The notes under the pieces: model-generated
Seen by the model: only the letters and a program-made list of their open reading frames with translations
Told to the model about the DNA's origin: nothing
The model's database searches: none
Source: Syngnathus acus
Lineage: Eukaryota > Chordata > Actinopteri > Syngnathiformes > Syngnathidae
Reading direction: 5' to 3'
Length of the DNA stretch: 64,000 nt
Assembly: GCF_901709675.1 (NCBI RefSeq)
Contig: NC_051094.1
Span: forward strand, 1,466,501-1,530,500
Part shown: positions 23,637 through 34,900 of the stretch, piece after piece
Position numbering within the stretch: position 1 is the stretch's first letter
Layout: each line of letters starts with the position of its first letter
Position numbers and translations under genes: made by a program

Positions 23637-26074
23637 TCATGTCTTTCCACGCGGTGCGCTGTTTAATTTGAGTCCTTGCGGGGCTTGGTGAGGCACGTCT
23701 CCAGCATTTTGCGAGGCTCCGGCTCCGGCGTGACTCCGATCTAGGTGAACGTGATCGTGGTCGTGTGTGTAAAGCACGTGGCCGGGAACATCCGCGGGGC
23801 TCTCGTGGTGGCCCGCTTCAGCTTTCATTAGAACTTCATAGTACAGTAGGTAGAAAACGGGCGTGATGATGCCAACCACCAGCATGATGACCACCGCCGT
23901 CCACCACCTCATGCCCCAGTCGGCTCCGTAATAAGGGTCCTTTTTTGCCGTCAGTTTGTACTCGGTTTTCCCCGGCTTCATCTGGAGCGTCAACGAGGAC
24001 ACAACCTCGTTGAGGCCGCTCCTGGACGGCCCCGTTGATTTCACTAGTTGCTCGATGTCCTTGTCCTTCTCCATGAGAAAGCCTTCCACGCTGTCCGTGG
24101 AGGAGGAGTCCGTAGACGACTCGATATGGAGGGCAGTGCCGGCCGAGATCTGGGTCGGGCGTCGGGATTCGGCGGGAGAGGCGGCTTTGTGGGGTCCAGT
24201 GTTGTGAGTTTCCGTCAGCATGCTGAAGCGCTTGACGGGGATCTTCACAGATCGCAGGGCGAAAAAGTCTTGCTCGGTCAGGAGGTTGTTTGAGCGCTTT
24301 AAATCGGCCACCTAGAAGCAAGAGAAGAGCTCCAGTGAGATCTGCTTCGTTAAAATAAAATAACCTAACGGCTCCAAAAACAGATGAGTTGACGAACATC
24401 TGCCAGGAATGTGATTATGTGGGAAGTGCATGGAGTAAGTTTATTAGCTATGACTTAATCATTTTGAGATGTCAGCTCGAGGTGTACTGTTGATTGTATA
24501 AGGCAGGTGGTATGTGGTTATGCAGGAAACACCGAGTTAGACGCAATGATGTCATGTCAAGGTGCACTGTTTGGATTTTTTAAGCATTGCTCAGTTCAGA
24601 TAAGTGAGATTGAGTTGGCACGTGAGATTGTGACAACTGTCAGCCAATTATAACCACTTGCATGATAGCGATTCAAACACGCACACGCAAAACAATCGTG
24701 TTCTTATGCCACATGACGGTTCTTTGACCAACTAGATTGGAATCATTTATTATGATTTGGTAGACTAAGACCTTGCAAAAAATAAATCATAAGAATTGTG
24801 TTAGTGAACTGATTGCTGGATAGCCATTGGACAACTACTTAACTCAACAGCACAATTGAATTCAGATGCGTCGTCCTGACAGCTGTCCACACTCACTTGT
24901 GTATATTTTAGAGCTATTTATTCATGTAAAGTTTGACATAACAAATGTTAAGAAAAGGTATGTTTCCGAAAGAGTGGAATTGACCTTAAAAGATGTGAAT
25001 GACTTGCTGAGTTCAAAAAGCAAACCACAAAAAAAAATGTACGTACAAGTCGGTGATACTTCAGTCATGGCAGAACTTTAGGGATGTATTTATTTCAATG
25101 TAATCACAAATAACGATTTGTAAATGTACGTGCAAATAAAGCACGTTTATTCAAGTGTAAGCACAAACTTACTGAGCAATGATATTGCAAGGCGATGCTG
25201 TTCAGGGTGTCCCCCTCCTGGATGTCTCTGGTCAGGTAGACAATGTCATCCATCCTCTCCTTGGAGGTGCTCCTCCGATTCCTCTCCCTGCCACGCGGCC
25301 GCAGCTCGCCATCCTCCTCGGACTGTTCATTCTCGGAACCGGTGGTCCCGAACAGGTAGGCGTGACCTCCATTGGAGGGTTGAACCACCGTGGCCGACTG
25401 GAAGCCATAGTGCTGACCTCGACTAGTCATTTTCACTGAAATGGGGAAAGGAAGCATAAATTAAGAGTTAACACCTCAGTCAGTACTACTACGAAACATT
25501 GCCAACATGACAAATGAAATTATATAATGTGCCACGTCATAGAGAAAAGGCTTACAGGTACGATCTCATGGGCCTTTCTTCTTACGTAACACGTCATTAT
25601 CGTGGACGTTTTATTAGACTGCGTAACTTTTTGTTCGAACAAGGACATGTGCGATTTGACAAAAACATGACAGATCAATTCACACAATGTGTACAATAAA
25701 ACCAACATGGCCAATGCTAATCACTGTAGATATTTAACTTCAATATGCGGCGGTTGTGTGAGATAACGTACAATGATTGTAATGTTAGTCCTGCAATAAA
25801 GGTGCAAACACCTTTAAGATCAAATATGTAAAGAATTCAGGCAAACTAAAACACCATATTGAGATTAGGCTAATGCTAACAAGCGTCTACTACCGTGACA
25901 AAGCTGCGAGGTTACCACAATTTAATCGATCAGCAATCGAGTTTATAGTGGCGCATTTGAGGGATGTAAACAATTACTTGAACCTGAATAGGTGAACACC
26001 GATCAGTCGGTTAAATCCATGATTACGAGTGGTAATCCTCAGTCTCACCTTTCCCTTGCATACCTTCGACACAT
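23637..26074 (-). CDS. lysmd3: LysM domain-containing protein 3, single-pass membrane protein
   Basis: LYSMD3 is a single-pass protein with one extracellular/lumenal LysM domain; the human protein has been reported to bind chitin. The two main coding exons on the minus strand are 25430-25173 and 24311-23637, phase 0 at the junction, giving 310 residues from MTSRGQHYGF. Human LYSMD3 is about 306. The LysM domain spans the junction: TRDIQEGDTLNSIALQYHCS, then VADLKRSNNLL...ALRSVKIPV, about residues 65-112. An acidic Ser-rich linker follows, then DPYYGADWGMRWWTAVV and one membrane helix (VVIMLVVGIITPVFYLLYY). An upstream exon ending at 26049 (donor AAAG|GTGAG) joins the exon beginning near 25437. 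It also contains an ATG (26061-26059) in frame with the main start, which would add MQGKVK. The annotated span includes the uORF start at 26074. The C-terminal tail is His/Asp-rich. Confidence 0.93.
24312..25172 (-). other. lysmd3 intron between the two main coding exons
   Basis: The intron is bounded by GTAAGT (minus strand, from 25172) and a CTTCTAG acceptor (about 24318-24312). I see nothing recognisable inside. Confidence 0.7.
25438..26048 (-). other. lysmd3 first intron
   Basis: On the minus strand it runs from GTGAGACT (26048) to an ATTTCAG acceptor (ending 25438). No further exon or repeat is recognisable. Confidence 0.65.
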
Positions 26075-27086
26075 GCTAGCTACTGTTGCGCTGCTACCGC
26101 CGCACACGGCCACGTCAACACAAACCATGACGTCATGACGTTCAGAGCGTCAGAGACGCGTCTCAGGTTTTTTATTTCGATATATTCGAAATTTACTTTG
26201 CAAACAATATGTTGATATAGTCTAAACCCGGCTGTGATTAATTTTGCATTTGTGGAATATGAATTAAGCAGAAAAGTCTATTTGCTATGTACTGCCGCCA
26301 ACTGTCGATTGAAAAAAATGCCCCGACTCCTACATTTAATAATAATAATAACTATTTTCTTTACAAGCCCACTCTTTCATGGCGAAATATCAATTGACAC
26401 AAAAACCTGTCAATAATTTAAAATATGTTCAGTTTGCCAATGTTTCTAAATAAATATCCACTATTTGGACGTCAAATGCAAATTACGCCAAAATGTTTGT
26501 ACCGCCTGTTGCAGCGAACACCCCCTTACTACAAAGAATATCAAATTCAATAGAAAATCTCGGTTTTGTGGGGTGAAATGCGTCAGTGTCAAAGGCACCC
26601 TTTCCCTCTGGTTACATATGTTTACTAATTTCCAAATTTAATCGCAACAACTACAGTGACGAGTGTGCGTTCGCCTCGCACGGTGGCGCTGTTGGCCTCC
26701 AAAAACATTTGAACAGACGAACCCGTGAGGGGATTAAATTTAACATCGCGTCTCATTAGCTTCAGCCACTTCGAGACGATCTGGACGTGCACGCGCAACA
26801 GCTCGCTAATCTTTTGGACCGTGCGCGCTCCCGTGTGCGTAGCTGGTGCTCTTCACTCACATGTGTGCAGCACACCGGTGAAGCGAGCGAGCGTGAGGAG
26901 AACCGTTACTTTGACTCGCCACAGCCCCTGTTATTTAGATGGAGTACCCACTCCACCTCACGTTATTAACTTGGATCCCACCACCGCCGCATCGGAAGGG
27001 ATAACGGACTTTTAAACACCATTAGAGGAAAGGAGGAGTATTGATCCATGTTTTCCTCAGCCGTCGGGACGTCTCGTTAATTAATC
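26075..27086. promoter_or_regulatory. Head-to-head promoter region of lysmd3 and adgrv1
   Basis: lysmd3 is transcribed leftward from near 26100 and adgrv1 rightward from an exon ending at 27105. The lysmd3 side has a perfect CRE (26128-26135) and a cluster of ACGTCA/TGACG half sites. The adgrv1 side, from about 26650, is more GC-rich, as expected for a 5' untranslated region. No TATA box stands out. The same head-to-head arrangement exists in human. Confidence 0.6.
26128..26135. promoter_or_regulatory. Perfect palindromic CRE (TGACGTCA) at the lysmd3 promoter
   Basis: The octamer sits some 50 bases upstream (minus strand) of the lysmd3 uORF start and is followed by another TGACG half site. 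Position and palindrome suggest a CREB/ATF element. Confidence 0.55.
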
Positions 27087-27105
27087 ATGGACTTGGAGTG
27101 GGCAG
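27087..27105 (+). CDS. adgrv1: adgrv1 exon 1, start codon
   Basis: ATGGACTTGGAGTGGGCAG is followed by GTAAGT, phase 1. Joined to exon 2 (GA-ATG...) it reads MDLEWAG then MTTFLHLTG, so this ATG is in frame with a second one at 35062. The hydrophobic signal-peptide core lies in exon 2, so either start would give a secreted N terminus. The choice of this ATG rests on the in-frame splice and the strong donor. Confidence 0.7.
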
Positions 27106-28928
27106 GTAAGTTGCTTTTATTTCCTCCTAAAAGAAAAGTTGTTATCACTTCATCTCGCCCGGGCTCAATATGTCCAAACGTATATCAAGTTTGCATTTCT
27201 TATAGTGTGGTTAATAATGAATAGAGCTGAAAAAACAGAGTCGTCACTCCTCACCTCAATCAAGCCAGACAGATCGAGCAGACACATATAGGACAACGCA
27301 AACACAATTAAAAGTGACGCGGTGCTAATTTTATTTCGCAGTGTGCCAAACGCCCCCCCCCCCCCCCCCCGCCCCCCCTTGGTCATCGCGCCTCCTCCCC
27401 GTAGCAGCTAATAACACTGAAAAGCCTAAATATTGATTCAACGCGATCAGTAAATGAATGGCCGGCGAGCCCATTGACGACAGAGACAAAACGCTTCCAT
27501 GGTTACATGCAGGATCTCCAGTGTGATTGCTACTCTTTGTGTGGGCTCTCCCCCGCCCTCCCTCCTTGCCCACGAAATCAAACAGGGATCCCCACACACA
27601 TAGTACTGGTGGGGCTCTTTCATTAAAAAAAAAAAAAAAAAAGTCCTCCCAACTTAAAGGGCTATGAGTAATCTTGGCCCACGTGTGAAGGGAATTAACT
27701 AAAATGCATTCTGGGGGATTTTCTAGCAATACCAAAAGTCCAGCTCATTTGTAATTGCTATGATATGATGTCATCTTCTGTGGCCAATCTCTTTTGTTAC
27801 TTCAGCATGGTTAATCCCGTCTCGCACGGCGACTAGCAGGAAGGGAGGGAGCTTCATTCAGCTCTTACACCTGTTCCACGCCAACCGTCCTAGAATAGCA
27901 ATTGTTTTATCTCAAAGCATGACTGGCCTTTGTTTGGTGAAATCTGCACACTTTCCAACCCCTGAGATCCTCTCTTGCCGTGGGCCCTTTGTCTCTCAGT
28001 GTTTATGTCATTGCCTGGAAGGGGTCAGCCCCCCACGTCCCGTCCCTCAGTGGCCCGTGTGAGGGCCCGAATGTGATTCACGGGGAGGAAACTGTTTTAC
28101 TGCCTGCTTCGCCCTCCTTCTGTCTCAGCCTCCTAATGGCCGTGCGGCACAAAAGGGGGTCGGCGCTGTTCGTGGGGGCTGCTCATTGATGAGAAGGCCT
28201 CAAGTGTTGCACAGAGGAGACAGGCTGAGATGGATGAACGCAGGCTACGAGAGAGGGATGGCGTTCCCAGCGTGTGGCAAAATGAACACGACAGGGCCAT
28301 ACTTTATGACAACTTGTATCAGTCCAGTGAGAATTTGCTTTATAAACCTTTTCGAGGAACTTTGGTTCTCAGGCTATTTGCAGTTCACAAAAAGTCTTGG
28401 CGTGGCTGCGGAAGCTCAACAGACGACATTTCGTAATGAGCGTCACTCTGACTTCTTTGGTGTTTCTGATTGAATGTGAACGGGACCGCCCTGTAAACGT
28501 TTCTTTCAGATTGACTCAACAGACACATTATAAATCAAGATCATAGTTAAGTCGTGTATAATGGCAACGTTGTATGCCATGTTTCCGTAAATGGTTTTTT
28601 AGGCTTCCTGATGGGAGACATGTTTCAGCGGTTGCTGACCTTGGAGCAGAGGGACGGGGAAGTGGTGGAGCAAAAGTGATGGCCAACAATCCTGAGGTCT
28701 CTTTGGTGGTCCCGACCGAACCCGTTTGGTTCCCGTTGAGTTTTGGAACGGTTACTGCAGCGAACCTTTGCATATGACCACTTGTATGTTTACAAATCGT
28801 CAAATACATGTACCCACACATTTTTGATGGTAAAATGCATTTGTATTGTCTGTATAGATTGAAAAATGGCAGCTCAGGGGTGGGGCTCGTGACTAGCACC
28901 CAATTACTAAGGCGTGAGCGAACCTACT

Positions 28929-28963
<35 letters not shown>

Positions 28964-31900
28964 CTTGAAGACATTTATTTTTCAGCTCTTGTGTCACACT
29001 TCCAGAGAACCACCCATATAGGTTTTATAATTTTGTCAATGATTTCACAAAGCCTCATCAAAGTTCAATAAGCGCACAACACGAGTTTCCTTGTTGACTT
29101 CCAGCTTTTTACTCATGAACCTGTTTCCACAATAATTTAATACTTGAAATGTGCGTCAAATGATTGGCTGCAAAATAATGGGATTTTTTTTTTTTTTTGG
29201 TTCGCTTGCAGTTGTTTTTGTTGCAATTTAGAAAATGGAGTCTTTTCAGCGTGTGGGGGTTGCACATGTAGCAGCAGCTCCTTTCTCATTCTTTGATGTC
29301 CCTCCCTGCCTGTTGTATATTTAGTCTTGGCAGAGGAATTTGAAAAGTTGGCGGGGGCGTTTGAACACTGAGTGGTTGTATTTGTTTCAAACATGCATTC
29401 ATCCACGATTTTTTTCTTTCTTAATGCCTGCCATTGCAGATTCCAGCTTTGTGAGAGAAACATGTCAAGATAATCAACATTGAGGTCATTTATCTATGCA
29501 AAACACTGCAGGGGTGCTGAATGAGAACGGGGTGCTTTGAATGGATGCATTTTGGGAATCCTTAAAGATCTCTTTATGAATGTTCTGAACTCTTGTTTTG
29601 ATGCCAGTGATTTATTATCGCGGCCGTTTTGTGATTCTTTATTCTCATGATTTTGTGATTGATTGGACCAGAATCCACAAGGCAGGTTGGCTTGAGTAGA
29701 TAATACTGCTGCTTTATGACCAATAGGCGAGAGAATGACCAGCCTGCCATCTGGCACTTTGGCGTTTTTGAGAAAGAAAAAAAAAAAAAGCTCCTCGACA
29801 CCTACTGTACTATGAATGTGTGTGCAGCCACGTCCTTGTTTACAACAAGGAAGGGGGGGAAAAAACCAAAAGGCTCTTTTTCTCCAGTGGAGGTCTGCTT
29901 GCCAAAAAGTAGTAAAAACTCAAGTCAAGTCAAGTTTATTTGTATAGCCCTAAATCACAAGCAGTCTCAAAGAGCTTCACATAGACAAAAATTGACAATT
30001 ATTCTCAAAAAACAAAATAAAAGAGAACTGTGGCCATGTCAATAATGCCCGGCCGGCAAAACCTCCAAAGTAGCATGCGAGAACAAAAGTGCGCTCCTTA
30101 AAATCGCGCGCTGCTCACTGAAACGTGAAGTCGGGCTCGCCCTCGATGGGAAAAAAAAAAAAAAAAATGCAGCCTCTGTTCCGAGTCCGTCCCCTCTCTT
30201 TTAGAAACGCAATTAGCATTTCATCCGGACCCAACGTGCAACAGAGTAATAGCCGTCCCAAATTGGCCCTTTGGTCTGTACAACCTTGTTTAATCCCCCT
30301 CAAAGTGTCTTTCTGTCCGCTTCCATCACCGTGCGTCATACAATCTAATCAGTCAGCCAGCGCGCCCAAAAATACTCGAAACTGCTTCCTCCACTCTTCC
30401 TTTTCTTATTGGAGTGGAAAACATTCTTGCTTTTATTTCGAGGCATGTGAGAGATGCACTTGGTGGAACTTTGGAGCATGCAACCAGCTGCATGGACAAT
30501 ACCTCTTGAAAACTCGCCCCTCTCGCTCTCTGTTTTCTTTTTCACAGTAAAATGCACATTTGATTGACAGGCTCTTGCACCGCCGAAAGAGAGAAAGGCC
30601 AGTGTGAAGTGTCTTCCGACAATAGCCCGAGGGCTGACCTCATGCATTTTTGTTCTTTTAGATTCCATCAAGAAGCGGACTCGCATCATTTGACTGAAAT
30701 TCACCACCTTGACATTTTTATTTCCTCAAATGCACCGCTTCCTTTTTGATGGATTAATCGCAGGCTTTCATTTTTTGCACCTAAAAATAAACACAAATCT
30801 GTTTTGGGGTAGATCCTTCTAAAACACAGGTGTCAAAGTCAAGGCCCATTGAATTCATATGTGAATTTCAAATTGTTTTCCCTTTTGAGAAATAGAGATA
30901 TTGTTAGCAATTTTTATTACCATTCATTTTTTAAAATATTTTTTTTGTCAATTTATTTGGGTTGATGTCCCTTTGAGGCAAACTGACTATGATGTGGCCC
31001 GCGACAAAAATAAGTTTGACACCCCTGCTCTAAAATAAGTGTGGCGTGTAACGCAAATGGATTTAACAATGTATGTTCTAGCTCTACTCATTTATTACGT
31101 CTCTTCATTTCTTCCCTGTATGGTGAAAACATTGACTGATGTAAAAATACCAGAAGGAAAAACGACATGTAAAGTGCAATTATGGGCTTGTGAGTATGCT
31201 GGTCGTGGCCTGTGGGTGCTTTCTGAGGTCGGGCCCGACACACACCGGCCCGGTGGCATCGCTAACACAAACCAATAAACAAAGGAGAGAAGGTTTTTCA
31301 GCCACAAATGAAGTCGAGCGACAGAAATACACGCTGCACTCTAATAATACACGGCATTAACATTTTTTTGGTTTGTTATTTAAAGATAGACTTTTGGCAA
31401 GGCATGTTTTGCTACTGCCTTGGGTTGTTTCAACTCAAACTGCAGCGGCGTGACCTCAGGGAACATCCATTTTCCAATGTTTGCATGCCTTAATGTTTTA
31501 TGTCGCCTCATCTCCAAAGTTAAATAAAAAATACTGGCTGAATATAATCGAAAGGCATTTTATTACCATAGCAATAAATAAAAAATGGAATCATTTCGAG
31601 GCTCTGAGCATCCAACAGTTCCTGACCAAGAGTTCCTGACCTCCTCACTCGCCCGACGTGGCTTCGTGTGATTTTTCTCCTCTTTCACAAGCTCAAGGGG
31701 GTAATCAAGGGTACTGTTTTTGAAAATGTGGTCAACATCAAGCTTGCCATGATGGCAGAGCTGCAGTGGATTTGAAATATATCTCTGGTGACTCCAGTCC
31801 TGGAACTTTTCTTTCTTGACTTACTGATATGTGGCTCCAACTTTGCGTTGCTGTTTAGTGGTTCAGTGAAACCAGAAACGGTTCCGCAAGGGCGTCTCAG

Positions 31901-34900
31901 GACCAGGGCAATCTCATGGTATAGAAGCCACACGGGAAAGCCCTTGATTAAACTCGACTGACTGATGTCCAACACACCCTCTTCCAAAAGGGAAGTACAA
32001 GTATCGCTTTCCACTTCTAAACCTTCAAATACTTGGACGTCTTTGAAATAATTATGGGAAAGGCAAAATCCGCAATGTAATTACAGTCACAACCGATTCT
32101 GCTGTCAATGAAAAATCGAAGGTTTTTGAAAGATAAGAGGAGCGAAGCCTCGCTGTTTGTCAGGCAAGTATGATGTGGAGAATCCAGCGGTATGACACTT
32201 AACTAAAGTCATCCACAAAGTCTGCCGTTGAATAATTGATGTGAAAGATTACGACGTACTGGCGAAACCCAAGAGGCGTCATTGCAGTGTGTCCCAGAGC
32301 TGCCCGGCAACCGGACACCTCCTCAGCATGCCTGATATCTAGTAGATCAGTGAACGGGGCTCGGAACAGTGCCGGGCTGGTAGGTTACAGGGTCAAGCCA
32401 CCGCAGGCTTTTGTCTTATCAGCATGTTCGCTTATCAGCGAGCCTGTTGGGAAGGGCTTTCTAGAAAAGACCAACCCATCACATCCGTCCATTTTCTATA
32501 CCGCTGGAGCCGAACTCAGCAAGCTGACCAGGGCAATCAGATTCGTCCGAGTCTTCGGTTGTCTAAATGCACATGTTAACATTTTGGGAAATGGGTTCTG
32601 AACCCGAACTCCATCTGGAAATGGATCAAAAGCTGTGTTGTTTTGGTGTTTGTTTGAGACGGTCAGAGAAGATACGTTCCAGTACTTCATGACCCTGAAG
32701 TGAATAAACGGGATATAAATAATGGATCGATGAGTTATTAGGTTGCTACAGTATATCCCTCCTTGACAAACAGACCGATGTTTCTCAATGATGTCTTGGA
32801 TTGAAAGATGGAGGTAGTCAGTATCTGGTTCATCTGTGAGAAATGACATGCTAGCATGCTAGCATCAGTTTAAATGATTAGACACCATTAATGTGTATTT
32901 CCGGAAGTAATGTTTGACAAGATTAAAGATAACAAAGAGGAAGATGAGTGAGGTCACAATCTCAATCCATTTTAAAGTTTCACTGTGGAAACTCGCTTTA
33001 GCTGTGCTGTAATCTTCAACTAGCTTAAGTGCCAGGTCCCACAATCCATTTCGTTGGCTTTAGTGGTGGACCGTTAAGCATTTCAAAGTTCTCGGGTGCC
33101 CCGGCCAATCGCCCTTTGAGCGTCTCCACTAGAACCTTGAACTTTTTTTGGATACATGTTCTGTCTGTGGCATTGAGGTCTGCTAAACGCGTAGCTTCTT
33201 ACGCATGTGTGAGCTTAGATATCACAACAGAAGCTACTAGATGAGTGTCAGAGGTCTCTGCCAAACACACCACGCTGCCGTCTTCTTGATAGACACATCC
33301 GTGGTCAGTCCGGAACCCCTGGGCTCAAGCTTGGCACATCACAAAACACCCGAAACAAAAATACCCCGCTAATTGTAAAACAGACTTGTGCCAGTCAGGC
33401 AGCATCTGCTCTCCATTAGGCACCTTGAAGGGGAATGCGGTCGGTATTCTTGGTCAGTGGACCACTCTTCTTTTTTCTGGCTCGGGTTCCAGGAGTTCAT
33501 GGCAACCATTGCGGTGCGATCGGAGATGATCTATGATATTTTTCTTTATTTTGCAGTGGTGGCTTTTAGGAAGAGCAAACTGTGGTTGTTATTATGAAGA
33601 TCATGAAGCTAAGGAGTTTGATTTGACTACATTTCTTGGACTAACTATGACTAAGCCATCAACAATCAATATTTATTTATCACATTTATCAGAAATCTAA
33701 ACAATCAATTCATACGATAGGGAACATTTGTCTCTTTCCCAACTGTGCACTTTCACAGTGATCTTTATTGGAATCAAAATGGAATAAATAATTATATGTG
33801 AGGAATATTGTGCCAAATCAGTTTTAAAAGTGAAATCACAGGAATTTAATTAAATTACGGGATTTACGAGAACCAGGCTCTCTTTGTATGGTAAGGCTCG
33901 CCTCTCTCCTCTTAAGCTCAAAGCCTCGCCACCCACCAGCTTTAAATCCTTTTTTGATGGGTTCCCCACTCATCTTTGCGTTGCTGGCATTTTTTTGTGC
34001 ATTACAATCACAAACGTAAACATCCAGACATACACTGAATAAATAAACATTTGGGTAAGCTCATCAAAGTTGTAAGTTATCATTGTTTTTAGAGTGAAAT
34101 ATACACCGATGATATTTATTATTTATACCCTCATGAATTCTGACTGATATGACAGTAATGGAACATTATAAAATAAAATTACTATTTTCAAAGTCCAACT
34201 TTCCGAAAGCTTTCTGCTTCTTTATTATGGAACGAACAGCATGACATCTGACATCTAACTGCCCTTTGCTTTTTTTTTTTCAACCTTTGAATTAACAATC
34301 ATTTTCTAGAAGGGAATGTTTACTGTATAATAATAATAATAATAATATAATAATAATAATAATCTAGCAATAATAATAATAAATCAAAATAATAAATAAT
34401 AATAATTACAAAAAATTACATACATTTATCGCACATTCCATAAAAATAGAAATGTGCTATAGTATATCCTTGGCAAGGCGGCATTGCGCAGATTATGAAT
34501 GAAAGCGGTGGAAGGAGACTGGCGAGGAGGTTGAAGCCAGCGGCCACCGTGCGCTGCTGGCTTCACCCCATTTGTCATGCTGGGTTGTTTTGTTGTGTTA
34601 ACCATGACAACTGTCTCAGTAGCTCCATCCAGTTTCAGGATTATTCTAAGAGCATGAAGAGACGAGCGCAGACGTAAAGAAGATTGTCGGAAACGGGGGA
34701 GCAGGGAAGATAATTAGAGGGGAAGAAAGGAGAATGTTGCTCAAGCAAATCATGCCAAGGAACATTGTGCCGAATAAGTCAAACTACTGATTTGGTCAGA
34801 TTTACTTTGGCGCGGCAGAGTGAAGTTATGTGGTCCCCAAAAAAAAAAAAATGCGGTTAATATCAAGTACTTTTACACTTATGAGGACAACAGCTGCTTG

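Noticed and set aside
24048-24293. Plus-strand open frames opposite the large lysmd3 exon
   Set aside because: They are antisense shadows of a well-supported coding exon.
31685-32014. 109-codon open frame (-) in adgrv1 intron 1
   Set aside because: No domain or homology is recognised and it has no splice partner.
32287-32849. Open frames on both strands in adgrv1 intron 1, considered as a possible nested gene
   Set aside because: They overlap a common dispersed repeat and show no family signature.
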